From NCBI GenBank assembly GCA_021730205.1, contig CP072533.1:248001-312000 (forward strand): a DNA stretch of 64,000 bases, given 5' to 3'. Below, in pieces: positions 10,496 to 17,917 of this stretch (position 1 is its first letter; the number at the start of each line of letters is the position of its first letter). The notes under the pieces were generated by a model. The model was given only the letters and a program-made list of their open reading frames with translations, made no database searches and had not been told where the DNA came from. Both the position numbers and the translations under genes were made by a program. The DNA is from Candidatus Ruthia sp. Cpac_8_S14. Its GTDB lineage: Bacteria; Pseudomonadota; Gammaproteobacteria; PS1; Pseudothioglobaceae.

Positions 10496-10887
10496 ATAAC
10501 ATCATAGCAATCCTAAGTCAATTTGAAGATGCGTTAATGATGATTGGTATCGTTTCTGGCGTGGTTTTTATTATTAGTTTATTATTGATGCCTTATTTAT
10601 TAGGGCTAATACCATCAAATTACTTTCTAAAAGATTCAGAAAATCAGTTAAAAATAAACCTAATAAAATTGATACTTAAAACATTGATTGGTTTTATATT
10701 ACTGATTGCTGGCATTATTATGCTGGTAACGCCAGGTCAAGGATTGGTATCAATTTTATTAGGTTTATTTTTAATGAAATTTCCAGGCAAGCGACAATTG
10801 GAGCTTAAATTAATCAATCACAACCCAACCTTTAAAACACTCAACTGGCTACGCTCTAAAGCTAGCAAACCTCCATTTAAGCGATAA
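10489..10887 (+). CDS. Small membrane protein of the PGPGW type
   Basis: Unassigned 132-residue inner-membrane protein with two clear hydrophobic segments (about residues 17-40 and 62-100). The TPGQGLVSILLGLFLMKFPGK stretch resembles the PGPGW family (TIGR02611-like), in which a proline-glycine loop separates helices. The C-terminus is basic and soluble (LRSKASKPPFKR). It overlaps the end of the dtd relic by seven bases and is followed after three bases by another unknown membrane-anchored protein. No function is known for the family; the call rests on hydropathy and the loop motif. Confidence 0.6.
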   Translation: MLDNIIAILSQFEDALMMIGIVSGVVFIISLLLMPYLLGLIPSNYFLKDSENQLKINLIKLILKTLIGFILLIAGIIMLVTPGQGLVSILLGLFLMKFPGKRQLELKLINHNPTFKTLNWLRSKASKPPFKR

Positions 10888-10890
10888 TTC

Positions 10891-11523
10891 ATGAAAGAAA
10901 GCAAAATAATATCAATAGTATTATTAACAGCAATGGCAATGTTTACACTGTTTTACCTACTGATTCGTGACATACAAATGCCACAAAACCAATCTATGCC
11001 ATGGCAAAGTTTTATCAATAAGCAAGGCAATACAGTTGCGTTTAATTTAACCATGGGCAGTAGCAATCTTACCGATGCAATGCATTTATTCGGCTCTGAG
11101 ATTGATGCTTCTTTGTTTGAAAGTAAGGGCAAAATACCAGAGCTAGAAGCGTTTTTTTCCAGCACCAAAGTGGGCGGCATTAGTGCTGATGTTATTTTAA
11201 ATTTAATACTTGATCAAAAAAGCATTGAATCTTTAAACAACAATATTAAAGAGTCAATGGTTATACCTTTAGGTGTTAGAAAAATAACGTTTAATTTAAC
11301 TGCTGAGGCTTCAATGTTTGGTTTAAAAATTAAGTCATTAACCTTTATACCCAAAGCAGATTTATCAAAAGAGACGATTATTAATCTATTTGGTGAGCCT
11401 AGTAGAGTGGAGTTGGCTAGTCAGGGCGTATCGTATTGGTATTATCCAACCAAGGGTTTGCGCATTATTGTTGATGATGAAAATAAAGAAATTTTAGAGT
11501 TTTATAATGAGGAAATTCAATGA
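10891..11523 (+). CDS. Membrane-anchored protein of unknown function
   Basis: A 210-residue protein that I do not recognise. It starts with a membrane segment (IISIVLLTAMAMFTLFYLL, residues 5-23), followed by a soluble domain that should face the periplasm. Near the C-terminus is FGEPSRVELASQGVSYWYYP followed by LRIIVDDENKEILEFY, which resembles small periplasmic folds where a short motif predicts a beta-hairpin. The frame is open, codon use matches its neighbours, and the stop overlaps the start of the arsC-like gene (ATGA), so it is very likely expressed as part of a small operon with both neighbours. Confidence 0.7.
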   Translation: MKESKIISIVLLTAMAMFTLFYLLIRDIQMPQNQSMPWQSFINKQGNTVAFNLTMGSSNLTDAMHLFGSEIDASLFESKGKIPELEAFFSSTKVGGISADVILNLILDQKSIESLNNNIKESMVIPLGVRKITFNLTAEASMFGLKIKSLTFIPKADLSKETIINLFGEPSRVELASQGVSYWYYPTKGLRIIVDDENKEILEFYNEEIQ

Positions 11524-11849
11524 TTAAAATGTACGGTATTAAAAACTGCGACACCATTAAAAAAGCACAAAAATTCTTGATTAATCATCAAGTTGATTTT
11601 GAATTCATTGATTTACGTGACAATTCGATTGATAAAACTAAGTTACAAACATTTGTAGATAAGCTCACTTGGAAAGAACTAATCAACAAGCGTTCTACTA
11701 CTTATCGAAACTTAAATGATAAAGAAAAAAATAATATTACCTTAGAATTGGTATTAAAAAATCTAACCCTTATCAAACGCCCAGTGCTGGTAATAAATAA
11801 TGATATTATGGTTGGATTTAGTGAAAAATCTTATCTAAAGTTATGCTAA
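11520..11849 (+). CDS. ArsC/Spx-family thioredoxin-fold protein (YffB-like)
   Basis: A 109-residue protein of the arsenate reductase/Spx family. The N-terminus MIKMYGIKNCDTIKKAQKFL has the single active-site cysteine followed by DT, as in YffB-type proteins rather than the CxxC of Spx. Further matches are FIDLRD and a C-terminal LIKRPVLV, where arsenate reductases keep an arginine and a proline. YffB in E. coli may be a glutathione-dependent reductase; arsenate reduction is not certain. It overlaps the upstream gene by four bases, and its stop overlaps the end of a convergent thioredoxin relic. Confidence 0.8.
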   Translation: MIKMYGIKNCDTIKKAQKFLINHQVDFEFIDLRDNSIDKTKLQTFVDKLTWKELINKRSTTYRNLNDKEKNNITLELVLKNLTLIKRPVLVINNDIMVGFSEKSYLKLC

Positions 11850-12220
11850 TTATTATTTTTTTGCTCTTTAATCTTTTCACGCACTTTATCCATATCAAGT
11901 GCTTTGGCTTTGTCAATAACGGCTTCTAAATCAGCGCCTGACATTGTGCACTTGATTGAGAGAAGGTTGCAATCTTTTCTCTAAAAATCATCAAAGTAGG
12001 AATGAAGTGGATTTAAAAATTACCTGCTGATTCTTGCTCACTTTCAGTGTTCACTTTAGCAAAAATCATATCATTGACCTTGTCAGATATTTCATCATAA
12101 GTAGGTGTAAATTGCTTACAAGGAGCACACTATGGTGCCTAAAATCTAGCACAACATGATTTCGTCAAAATTACTTTGGTTTAATTCTAATACTGCTATT
12201 TGTTCAATCCCTAAAACATT
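11846..12220 (-). pseudogene. Thioredoxin-like protein, broken
   Basis: On the minus strand the pieces of a thioredoxin can be read in order: IAVLELNQSNFDEIM (from about 12214), then after frame changes and stops the active-site region CAPCKQFTPTYDEISDKV, then IFAKVNTESEQESAG, a stop, and HFIPTLMIFREKIATF, with a charged tail ending at 11846. The CxPC motif is intact, but there are at least three interruptions. The gene faced ruvC across 70-odd bases and converged with the arsC-like gene. Another thioredoxin-fold gene (44101) survives in the window. Confidence 0.8.
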
Positions 12221-12292
12221 AGAAAATAAAAGTATATCATAAGGGTGTAATATGTGCTGAACAACCCCTTAAGATTTTGATAAAATATTTTT

Positions 12293-12763
12293 ATGAAAAT
12301 TTTAGGGATTGATTCTGGATCAAGAGTAACAGGTTTTGGCTTAATTGAGGCTAATAAGCTTAAATTTAATTATTTATCTAGTGGTTGTATCCGTACTCAA
12401 GGTGCGTTGCCTGAGCGCATTACGACTATTTTTATAGAAATTGAGCAAATCATTCAAAAATATCAGCCTGATGTTGTGGTGATTGAGCGTGCTTTTATGC
12501 GCCCTGATCGTCCAAATCCTGACGCAGCAATTAAACTTGGACATGCGCGAGGTGCTATTATTTCAGCAGCAGGTTCAAATCACAGGTTGATGGTTGAGTA
12601 CAGTCCTAATCAGATCAAAAAAGCTGTTGTTGGGAAGGGGCACGCCGCTAAAAAACAAGTATCGTTCATGGTGCAGGAGCTATTAAAACTTAACAAAGCG
12701 CCTCAGACAGATGCAGCAGATGCGCTAGCAGGAGCTATTTGCCATGCTTATCATTGTCTTTAA
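12293..12763 (+). CDS. ruvC: Holliday junction endonuclease RuvC
   Basis: Dimeric resolvase that nicks Holliday junctions symmetrically. The 156-residue protein shows the four acidic catalytic positions of the RNase H-like fold: ILGIDSGSR (Asp near residue 7), VVVIERAFM (Glu near 66) and the pair in TDAADALAGAICHAYH near the C-terminus. It is slightly shorter than E. coli RuvC (173) and lacks the extended tail. It is followed by the convergent CDF gene with a four-base overlap. ruvA and ruvB are not adjacent. The start is the first ATG downstream of a short AT-rich promoter-like stretch. Confidence 0.95.
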   Translation: MKILGIDSGSRVTGFGLIEANKLKFNYLSSGCIRTQGALPERITTIFIEIEQIIQKYQPDVVVIERAFMRPDRPNPDAAIKLGHARGAIISAAGSNHRLMVEYSPNQIKKAVVGKGHAAKKQVSFMVQELLKLNKAPQTDAADALAGAICHAYHCL

Positions 12764-13932
12764 TCTTGGCTAAAATAAATCTTAATTTTGCCAAAACTCT
12801 TAAGTTCGTTAACGGTTCTTTGTAATTTTTTTAGTATTTTATCGGCACTATTATCAGGCTGAAGGCATTTAAGTGGCAGGTAAAAATCCACATGAATTTT
12901 ACCCTCTAAATAGTGTAATTGAATACGGTTAATTTCACTATCGCACTCGTTATTAAATAAGGCCTTGTTTAAAATTCCCAATGCTTGCGCACGTTCTGGC
13001 AAGGCTTCATAAGGCGTATTAATTTCATCATTTTCTACGTCAATATGTACCGTTACATCTCCTAAATCTTTTAAGCATTTTTTGGCCACACGTTCAACAC
13101 TAACACTAATAATATGCCCCTCACTAACACTTAAGAATGGATCAACCTGTACGTGTACATCACAAGAAATGATGTGTCCAATTTTTCGAGTGCGTAGAGA
13201 ATGAACATTATTAACACCACTAATTTGTCCTAGTGCATGTTTTAATTGCGTCACCTGTTGCGCATCAATGGAAGTGTCTACCAGTTCTTTGGTTGCATCT
13301 AAACCCAACTCCCAAGCAATGTAGATAACCATCAAACCCACAATAATAGCTGCAATGCTATCTAAATATGGATAGCCATTTAAACTACCAAAAATACCAA
13401 TTAGCACTACAATTGAAGATAATGCATCTGAACGGTGATGCCAAGCATTGGCTTTTAACAAGTCAGATTTATAAGCATTAGCTACCTTCAAGGTATACCA
13501 ATATAAAGCCTCTTTAGAAAAAATTGACAAGGTGGCAATGTTTAAAAGCAGTGCACTATGTGAAAGTGAGGCAGGGTTGGCCAATTTAGTCATAGCATCA
13601 AAGATAATACCCAAGCCAACAATGGCTAAAATAACCGCAAGACCTAGCGTGGCAACCGTTTCAAAGCGCTTATGTCCATAAGGGTGTTCTTCATCAGCAT
13701 CAAGGGCTGAATGTTTGGTGGCATATAAAACCAAGCCATCGGACAATAAGTCAGAAAACGAATGAACGCCATCCGCAATTAAAGCACCAGAATTGCCAAT
13801 AAAACCTGCAATAATTTTAAATACCGCCAATAAAAAATCAACAACAGCACCCACAAGGGTGACTTTTTGACTGACTTGTATGCGTTTAGCTAAATCCAAA
13901 GTGGTAAAAATCATGAATGACGATCGCCTCAT
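12760..13932 (-). CDS. Cation diffusion facilitator metal exporter
   Basis: Inner-membrane metal/proton antiporter of the CDF family (FieF/CzcD type), exporting zinc or ferrous iron. The 390-residue protein has six predicted membrane helices and the signature GALIADGVHSFSDLLSDG, in which HSFSD and the following aspartates form the metal site, with a second site in AWHHRSDALSS. The C-terminal soluble domain has HSLRTRKIGH and a VHIDVE motif. It is longer than FieF (300 residues) because of an extra C-terminal region of roughly 80 residues. A second ATG at 13914 is an equally plausible start. Confidence 0.9.
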   Translation of the reverse strand: MRRSSFMIFTTLDLAKRIQVSQKVTLVGAVVDFLLAVFKIIAGFIGNSGALIADGVHSFSDLLSDGLVLYATKHSALDADEEHPYGHKRFETVATLGLAVILAIVGLGIIFDAMTKLANPASLSHSALLLNIATLSIFSKEALYWYTLKVANAYKSDLLKANAWHHRSDALSSIVVLIGIFGSLNGYPYLDSIAAIIVGLMVIYIAWELGLDATKELVDTSIDAQQVTQLKHALGQISGVNNVHSLRTRKIGHIISCDVHVQVDPFLSVSEGHIISVSVERVAKKCLKDLGDVTVHIDVENDEINTPYEALPERAQALGILNKALFNNECDSEINRIQLHYLEGKIHVDFYLPLKCLQPDNSADKILKKLQRTVNELKSFGKIKIYFSQD

Positions 13933-13963
13933 TTTATGTTATCTTTGTTCAAAGATGCAATTA

Positions 13964-14590
13964 TTAAGCTATATCTAATGGTGATAGTAGCTTATTAGAG
14001 ATTTCTTTTTGTGCAAAATAGAACCTATGTAATTTGTAACCCAAAAGTTTTTGCACAGTTTTAAGATCAATTTGATTTTGTAATAAATGCACTACATAGG
14101 GATGCCTGAATGTTTGCATGCTGATTTTAATGGTTATTTTTGCCTTTTTGCTGCCAAGGAAGGGTTATAATTAAATGTATTGCTAATAATGGGTAATTTA
14201 ATTAATAGCCCATCTGTGTTGTTGCATAATTGTTTCATGAGGAATAAATAGCATTCATCTTGTTTGATTTGATAAAAATATTTACTTTTTAAGTCTTTTT
14301 CAAATTGCCTTTTAACCGCTTTAATTTGGCGGTTTAGGTTGCCAATAATTTTAGTAGAAATGGGTAGAGTTCTAAAATATTTAGGATTGGAAATGGTGAG
14401 TTGATTGGCATCAAAATTGATATCTTTGATTTTAAGATCAAGCGTCTCACTTAATCTTAAACCGCAACCATATAATAAATAGGTAATAAGTTGATAAGTA
14501 TCTTTTAGTTGCTAAATGATTTATTCTACTTGTTTAGGAGAAATATCAGATAGGTTCTTCTTGTGATTAGCTCTTAGTGTTGAAATTAAA
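13964..14590 (-). pseudogene. Tyrosine recombinase (integron-integrase or XerC type), broken
   Basis: The minus strand carries the catalytic half of a tyrosine recombinase in several frames. LLYGCGLRLSETLDLKIKDI is the Arg-I box region, followed by FDANQLTIS, then KRQFEKDLKSKYF (integron-integrase-like spacing). After frame changes comes MQTFRHPYVVHLLQNQIDLK followed by TVQKLLGY, corresponding to the H-x-L-R-H box II and the L-L-G-H element. The box II histidine and the LLGH histidine are replaced (Q and Y), and the terminal tyrosine is not placed. It is the only mobile-element-like trace in the window. No attC-type array or direct repeats were seen next to it. Confidence 0.75.
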
Positions 14591-14597
14591 TCCTTTT

Positions 14598-15038
14598 TAA
14601 TGCAAAATTTATTAAAAGGTGAGCTAGCGGCTTGTAACTAATATTCGCGCATGTATGATGATTGAGGTTTATCAAAGTTATTTGAGCGTTTGAATCATGA
14701 AACGGAAGAAGAAACTGACCATGCTGATTAAATTATCAAGCGTTTGCTGTTTTTAGGAGCCACACCAGATTTATCAATTCAAGAAGATTTGAGTATTGGT
14801 TGTGATGTGGAATCATGCATTGAAAATGACCTTAAACTTGAGTATAAAGTGGTAAGTGATTTAATAAAGGCTGCTATTAAGCTGTGCGAACAAGAGCAAG
14901 ACTTTGTTACACGCACGATGCTGACAAGTCAGTTAGAAGATACCGAACAAAACAAGAGTATACACTTACTGCTTAGAAAAACAATTAGGCTTGATTGAAA
15001 AATTGAGTTTGCAAAATTATATCCAATCACAAATGTAA
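14598..15038 (+). pseudogene. bfr: Bacterioferritin, broken
   Basis: Bacterioferritin stores iron in a heme-containing 24-mer shell. The plus strand matches it throughout in order: NLLKGELAACN, a stop, YSRMYDD, a stop in place of the Trp codon before GL, then SKLFERLNHETEEETDHAD, a stop, IIKRLLFLGATPDL and DLSIGCDVESCIENDLKLEY. After a frame change near 14965 it reads KQLGLIEKLSLQNYIQSQM and stops at 15038. E. coli Bfr has corresponding HADRYIERILFLEGLPNL and GLQNYLQAQI. Three in-frame stops plus a frameshift make it dead. It lies two genes upstream of the intact ferric iron transporter. Confidence 0.9.
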
Positions 15039-15417
15039 GCCTAGTTTTCTCAAAATGTTTTAATAGCACGATTTTTTCGTAATATTTTTTTATGTTATCT
15101 CACTAAAAATATATTTTTTGCATAAATGACTTATTATTCAAAATAATAATGAGCATCATTTGTGTTTAAGTTCTCTAAGAGAAGATGCTTACTAACAAAA
15201 AAATATAACCCGACGGAGAAGTGTGCAATGCAAAAAGAATATTTAATATTGTCACAAAAAGAATTGAAAGATTATTTGGCTTATTTTGATAAGTTGGCTA
15301 ATTAATCAACATGGATTAGAAATGTATTGCTTATCTTTCTTTGCTAATTATCTCCGATAGCAATCATTTCATACTGCCTCATGTTCTTGGTTTAAATGTG
15401 GGGCAAACTAAGAATGT
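15039..15417. other. Non-coding gap between bacterioferritin and multicopper oxidase relics
   Basis: AT-rich stretch with no gene that I can support. It contains a weak Fur-like inverted repeat (AATGAGCATCATT core, about 15146-15160) and, at 15229, a 25-codon open frame preceded by CGGAGAAG, which may be the remains of a gene start. Some sequence after 15300 may be unrecognisable N-terminal remnant of the multicopper oxidase that follows. Confidence 0.5.
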
Positions 15418-16041
15418 ATGACGAGTTTATCATTAAATCTCTCAAACTCAATGGATAAATTGGTTGTACTGGCTAGCCTCATCTTTGGTATTGGTGATTT
15501 ACCCGTAGTGATTCAAGATAGGCGGTTTGATGAAAACACCTAATTGCTTTATTTAAACAAGGCTGGTTTTGATAAATCAAGTGGCATGAAGGATCATACA
15601 ATTTTGGTCGGTGGCAGAGCTGTACCTATTTTAAATACTCATGCCCAAGTGATTAATGAAGTGGTAAAAAAAGCGATGTTGAAATTTGGTGAATTGCCAA
15701 CGGCACACACACTGTACGTCCTTTCCATATTCATGATATTCAGTTTTAAACTCTTGACAGAGAGCAAGGCGATGGCTCAGACCCAGCGCCATCCAATGAA
15801 AACGAGTCTGATTGGAAAGACACTGTGCTACTTATGCCAGAAGAAATCGTTAGGATGATTGTTAAATTTGACCACTACGCTGATACTCAATACCCCTTAT
15901 GTATCATTCCACATATTAGAGCATGAAGATGCGGACATGATGGGGATTTTGGTAGTAAAATCAGAGAATTTTGACACTGTCATGGCTAATATTGACGACA
16001 ATAAAAGAATCCTATTAAAGTCTTTTTGCAAAGTTAGTTAA
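15418..16041 (+). pseudogene. Multicopper oxidase, broken and internally deleted
   Basis: Cupredoxin-type multicopper oxidase of the CueO/CotA/bilirubin-oxidase type, which could oxidise cuprous or ferrous ions. Readable pieces in order are GIGDLPVVIQDRRFDENT, a stop, LLYLNKAG, DHTILVGGRAVPIL, then after a large loss RPFHIHDIQF (type 1/3 copper HxxHxH region) and finally HSHILEHEDADMMGILVV, the last copper cluster, where the usual H-C-H reads H-S-H so the type 1 cysteine is gone. Most of the N-terminal domain is absent. It sits between a ferritin relic and an iron transporter, so a ferroxidase role for the ancestor is reasonable. Confidence 0.85.
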
Positions 16042-16060
16042 TCATGGCGTTCTCTTTGGT

Positions 16061-16092
16061 TATCATTATATAATGATACGAATCATTATCAT
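16061..16092. promoter_or_regulatory. Fur-box-like palindromes before the iron transporter ATPase gene
   Basis: Two overlapping inverted repeats lie 13-44 bases upstream of the ATG at 16105: TATCATTA-TA-TAATGATA (16061-16078) and ATAATGAT-ACGA-ATCATTAT (about 16070-16089). Both are built from the GATAAT/ATTATC units of the Fur consensus. Overlapping Fur sites are common at strongly repressed iron-uptake promoters. Binding by the Fur-type protein encoded at 1-186 is inference. Confidence 0.65.
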
Positions 16093-16104
16093 TTTTATTA
16101 TTAA

Positions 16105-16755
16105 ATGCTATCAGTTAATCATTTATCAATTGTTTATCAAACCACTCAAGTTTTAAGTGAATTTGACTTAAGTCTTGCCACAGGTGATATTTTTGCATTG
16201 ACAGGTGATAGTGGCAGTGGCAAAAGTTCAGCACTTAGGTTTATTGCAGGTCTTGATGAGGCGCAAAGTGGACGGGTTATTCTAGATGGCAAGCAATTAT
16301 CTAATAATGGTGTACATAATATAGCGCCAGAATTAAGAGAAATAGGCATGGTGTTTCAAGATTATGCGTTATTCCCACATATGAATATTAAAAAAAATAT
16401 TGCTTTTGGTATTCACTATTTATCAAACAATAAACAAAAAGCAAGGATTGAAGAATTGCTTTTGATGATTGGTTTGGAAGGCGTCGAGAAAAAGTATCCA
16501 CACCAGCTTTCAGGTGGCGAGCAACAACGTGTTGCCTTGGCTCGTGCATTAGCACCTTCACCAAAATTGTTATTATTAGATGAGCCGTTTTCTAGTTTAG
16601 ATAAGAGCCTTCAAGAACAACTGGTATTACAGGTCAGGGATATTTTAAAGAAAACCAATGTCACTTCAATTTTAGTAACACATGACAAACGTGAAGCAAC
16701 TATTTTTGCTGACAAAGTAGGGATGATTGAGAATAAGCAGCTGACTATTAATTAA
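16105..16755 (+). CDS. fbpC: Ferric iron ABC transporter ATPase (FbpC/AfuC type)
   Basis: ATPase that powers ferric iron import through the permease at 17918. The 216-residue protein contains Walker A (GDSGSGKSSALRF), Q-loop (MVFQDYALFPHM), ABC signature (LSGGEQQRVALARAL), Walker B (LLLLDEPFSSLD) and the switch histidine (LVTHDKREA). It ends shortly after this core, whereas FbpC/AfuC proteins are about 350 residues with a C-terminal regulatory domain, so this is a minimal version. Fur-like palindromes precede it, and the binding-protein gene follows with a 54-base gap. Confidence 0.88.
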   Translation: MLSVNHLSIVYQTTQVLSEFDLSLATGDIFALTGDSGSGKSSALRFIAGLDEAQSGRVILDGKQLSNNGVHNIAPELREIGMVFQDYALFPHMNIKKNIAFGIHYLSNNKQKARIEELLLMIGLEGVEKKYPHQLSGGEQQRVALARALAPSPKLLLLDEPFSSLDKSLQEQLVLQVRDILKKTNVTSILVTHDKREATIFADKVGMIENKQLTIN

Positions 16756-16770
16756 TAATGATTATCAATT
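16750..16770. promoter_or_regulatory. Fur-box-like palindrome before the ferric-binding protein gene
   Basis: AATTAATAAT-G-ATTATCAATT is a 10-1-10 inverted repeat with a single mismatch, resembling the Fur consensus. It overlaps the stop of the ATPase gene and lies 40 bases upstream of ATG 16810. It suggests a second iron-regulated promoter so that the abundant binding protein can be made in excess of the ATPase. No experimental support is available from sequence alone. Confidence 0.6.
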
Positions 16771-16809
16771 GCATAACGTAGTCAGTTTTTCATAAGGAGA
16801 AAAATAAAA

Positions 16810-17826
16810 ATGAATATAAAAACATGGGCGCCATCAACATTGGCATTGGCATTGACAGTAAGTAGTATTGGCATTGCACAAGCAAAAAGTGAAGATTCAG
16901 TTACTGTGTATAGCTCCAGAAAAGAGCATTTAATTAAACCATTATTTGTGTCTTTTACAAAAGACACAGGTATTAAAGTTATGTATTTAACGGGTAAGAG
17001 TGGTGCATTGATTGAACGCTTGAAATTGGAAGGTAAAAATACCAAAGCTGATATGTTCATGACTGTAGATGCAGGCAACCTTTGGTATGCAGCTACACAA
17101 GGTTTATTTCAAGCAGTACAAACGCAAACATTAGAAAGTAATATTCCAAGCCACTTGAGAGATCCTAAAGGTTTATGGACAGGTTTGTCAGTGCGTGCAA
17201 GAACTATTGTTTATAGCACTGAGCGCGTCAATCCAACTGACTTGTCAACCTATGAGAATTTAGCAGACTCTAAATGGGCAGGTAGATTGTGTCTAAGAAC
17301 CAGTAAAAAGATTTACACTAAATCACTGGTGGCATCAATGATTTATCATCATAGCAAAAATAGAGCGGGTGATATTATTAGTGGTTGGGTGAATAATTTG
17401 GCAGCCATACCCAACGCTAAAGATTCTCATATTATGAATGCAATTGTTTCAGGTCAATGTGATGTTGGCTTGGTAAATACTTATTATTTTGCTCGTTTAA
17501 TTGCTCAAAATCCTAATGTACCATTGAAGCTATTTTGGGCAAATCAGGATACCACAGGAGTGCATGTAAATGTATCAGGTGCTGGTGTGATAAAATATGC
17601 CCCCAATACCAAGGGCGCTATTAAATTATTAGAGTGGTTGTCAAGTGCTAAAGCACAAGCCATTTACGCGTCGCTTAATAAAGAATATCCGGCCAATCAA
17701 AATGTTGCTTCAGATGAAGTGGTATCAAGTTGGGGCTTGTTCAAACAAGATAAAATGAATTTGGCACAAACGGGTATATTGCAAGCCGATGCAGTGAAGT
17801 TAATGCAAATAAAAGGTTACAGGTAG
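16810..17826 (+). CDS. fbpA: Periplasmic ferric iron-binding protein (FbpA/AfuA type)
   Basis: Binds ferric iron in the periplasm and delivers it to the permease. The 338-residue protein has a signal peptide ending near ALTVSSIGIAQAK (cleavage about residue 25), then VTVYSSRKEHLIKPLFVSF, the typical start of this transferrin-like family. LWTGLSVRARTIVYS and CDVGLVNTYYFARL (adjacent tyrosines are usual iron ligands) are also present. A good ribosome-binding site (AAGGAG) precedes the ATG. It lies between the ATPase and permease genes and is followed by a strong terminator-like hairpin, so the binding protein may be the main product of its own transcript. Confidence 0.9.
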   Translation: MNIKTWAPSTLALALTVSSIGIAQAKSEDSVTVYSSRKEHLIKPLFVSFTKDTGIKVMYLTGKSGALIERLKLEGKNTKADMFMTVDAGNLWYAATQGLFQAVQTQTLESNIPSHLRDPKGLWTGLSVRARTIVYSTERVNPTDLSTYENLADSKWAGRLCLRTSKKIYTKSLVASMIYHHSKNRAGDIISGWVNNLAAIPNAKDSHIMNAIVSGQCDVGLVNTYYFARLIAQNPNVPLKLFWANQDTTGVHVNVSGAGVIKYAPNTKGAIKLLEWLSSAKAQAIYASLNKEYPANQNVASDEVVSSWGLFKQDKMNLAQTGILQADAVKLMQIKGYR

Positions 17827-17842
17827 GCTCTTTTTATATGTT

Positions 17843-17879
17843 AAAAACCTAAGGTTTGGGAAAGTTTTAGGTTTTTCTG
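17843..17879 (+). terminator. Intrinsic terminator-like hairpin after fbpA
   Basis: AAAAACCTAA (17843-17852) pairs with TTAGGTTTTT (17867-17876), a ten-base stem with a 14-base loop ending in a U run. It lies 17 bases after the fbpA stop and before the permease. Partial termination here would yield more binding protein than permease, a common arrangement in binding-protein transporters. Confidence 0.75.
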
Positions 17880-17917
17880 TCTTAAAATAGTATTACTAGA
17901 AATTAAAAAGAATTATT

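Noticed and set aside
15229..15306. A 25-codon open frame with a good ribosome-binding site
   Set aside because: It has no recognisable family and sits among relics. It is probably a remnant gene start rather than a functional small protein.
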